DNA of 6,544 bases from Sphingomonadales bacterium UBA1936 (GTDB lineage Bacteria; Pseudomonadota; Alphaproteobacteria; Sphingomonadales; Sphingomonadaceae), in contig DDFE01000184.1 of the NCBI GenBank assembly GCA_002336985.1, positions 23,580-30,123 on the forward strand, written 5' to 3'. Below are positions 6,004 to 6,544 of the stretch, one piece after another; positions within the stretch are counted from its first letter, which is position 1, and every line of letters begins with the position of its first letter. The position numbers were made by a program, and so were the translations under genes. Under the pieces are notes generated by a model, which was given only the letters and a program-made list of their open reading frames with translations, was not told the DNA's origin and ran no database searches.

Positions 6004-6544
6004 ATGGGCAAAACATTCGACGAGCTTTGGGGTACCAGCGGCGGAAAGGCCGCGCGGCCGGAGTTCGAAGGATTGGCACGCTGGCTTGAGGAAACGCCTC
6101 AAGCCGAATTGCTCCGGCGTCAAAAGTCGGCCGAAGCCACTTTCCGCCAGCTCGGCATCACCTTCGCCGTCTATGGCGACGAGGACGCGGCAGAACGCAT
6201 CATCCCGTTCGACATCGTCCCGCGCATCTTCACCAAGGGCGAATGGGACAAGCTGAGCGCGGGCATCGTGCAGCGTGTGGAAGCGATCAACGCATTTCTC
6301 GACGACGTTTACGGCGAACGCCGTATCCTGGCCGAAAACATCGTCCCCGAAGATTTGATTCTCGCCAATCCGCAATTCCGCGGCGAGATCGTCGGCTCAC
6401 GGCCGCCGCACGGCATCTGGTCGCACATCTGCGGCATCGACCTGGTCCGCACCGGCCCCGGCGACTTCTGGGTGCTGGAGGACAATGCGCGGACCCCCTC
6501 GGGTGTCAGCTACATGCTCGAAAACCGCGAGGCGATGATCCGCC
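6004..6544 (+). CDS. circularly permuted ATP-grasp protein (partial, C-terminus beyond right edge)
   Basis: The first 180 residues of a protein recognisable as the circularly permuted ATP-grasp type-2 family (formerly DUF404/DUF407), whose full members run to roughly 470-500 residues. Landmarks are FDELW near the N-terminus (5-9), LGITFAVYGDEDAAERIIPFD (50-70), VPRIF (72-76), FLDDVYGERRIL (98-109) and WVLEDNARTPSGVSYMLENR (156-175). The last contains acidic and polar residues typical of the nucleotide-binding core. Family members are thought to form amide or peptide-like bonds using ATP and often sit beside an alpha-E domain protein (DUF403) and a transglutaminase-like protease. Those partners, if present, lie outside this window. 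I chose the ATG at 6004 because it gives the usual N-terminus; no strong Shine-Dalgarno sequence precedes it. It is divergent from the phosphoesterase gene. Confidence 0.9.
   Translation, partial: MGKTFDELWGTSGGKAARPEFEGLARWLEETPQAELLRRQKSAEATFRQLGITFAVYGDEDAAERIIPFDIVPRIFTKGEWDKLSAGIVQRVEAINAFLDDVYGERRILAENIVPEDLILANPQFRGEIVGSRPPHGIWSHICGIDLVRTGPGDFWVLEDNARTPSGVSYMLENREAMIR

Noticed and set aside
5795..6256. Open reading frame of 153 codons on the plus strand
   Set aside because: It overlaps both the phosphoesterase 5' end and the ATP-grasp gene in another frame and shows no domain.

Overview
The window is GC-rich DNA from an alphaproteobacterium, most likely a sphingomonad. The main reasons are a full-length CtrA cell-cycle regulator with a perfect CtrA-type operator (TTAA-N7-TTAA) upstream, and a TbpB-like lipoprotein next to a Slam-type outer-membrane protein of the kind I associate with Sphingomonadales. 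The genus call is inference; no rRNA or other strong taxonomic marker is present. I found no tRNA, rRNA, CRISPR array, insertion sequence or phage gene.

Layout. (1) Bases 1-797, minus strand: the N-terminal part of an adrenodoxin-reductase-type ferredoxin--NADP(+) reductase, cut by the left edge. (2) Bases 798-1046: a divergent control region with a GANTC site, a perfect CtrA box and an extra TTAA half-site. (3) Bases 1047-1748, plus strand: ctrA, followed by a perfect 16-bp terminator hairpin. (4) Bases 1888-5018, plus strand: a two-gene unit separated by 8 bases. The first gene is a 610-residue lipoprotein with two TbpB-like lobes; the second is a 429-residue Slam protein (TPR domain plus outer-membrane beta-barrel). 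(5) Bases 5032-5856, minus strand: a PPP-type metallophosphoesterase convergent with the slam gene. (6) Bases 5857-6003: a second divergent control region carrying a tandem 13-bp repeat. (7) Bases 6004-6544, plus strand: the N-terminal part of a circularly permuted ATP-grasp protein, cut by the right edge.

How the genes work together. The strongest functional unit is the lipoprotein-slam pair. From what is known of Slam systems, the lipoprotein should be made as a signal-peptidase-II substrate, sorted to the outer membrane and displayed on the cell surface with help from the adjacent Slam barrel. Its two-lobed plan resembles transferrin-binding protein B, but no TonB-dependent partner receptor lies in the window and its ligand cannot be read from the sequence. 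CtrA probably controls its own transcription and may also affect the divergent reductase gene. The phosphoesterase and the ATP-grasp gene are divergent neighbours with no evident functional link to the lipoprotein system.
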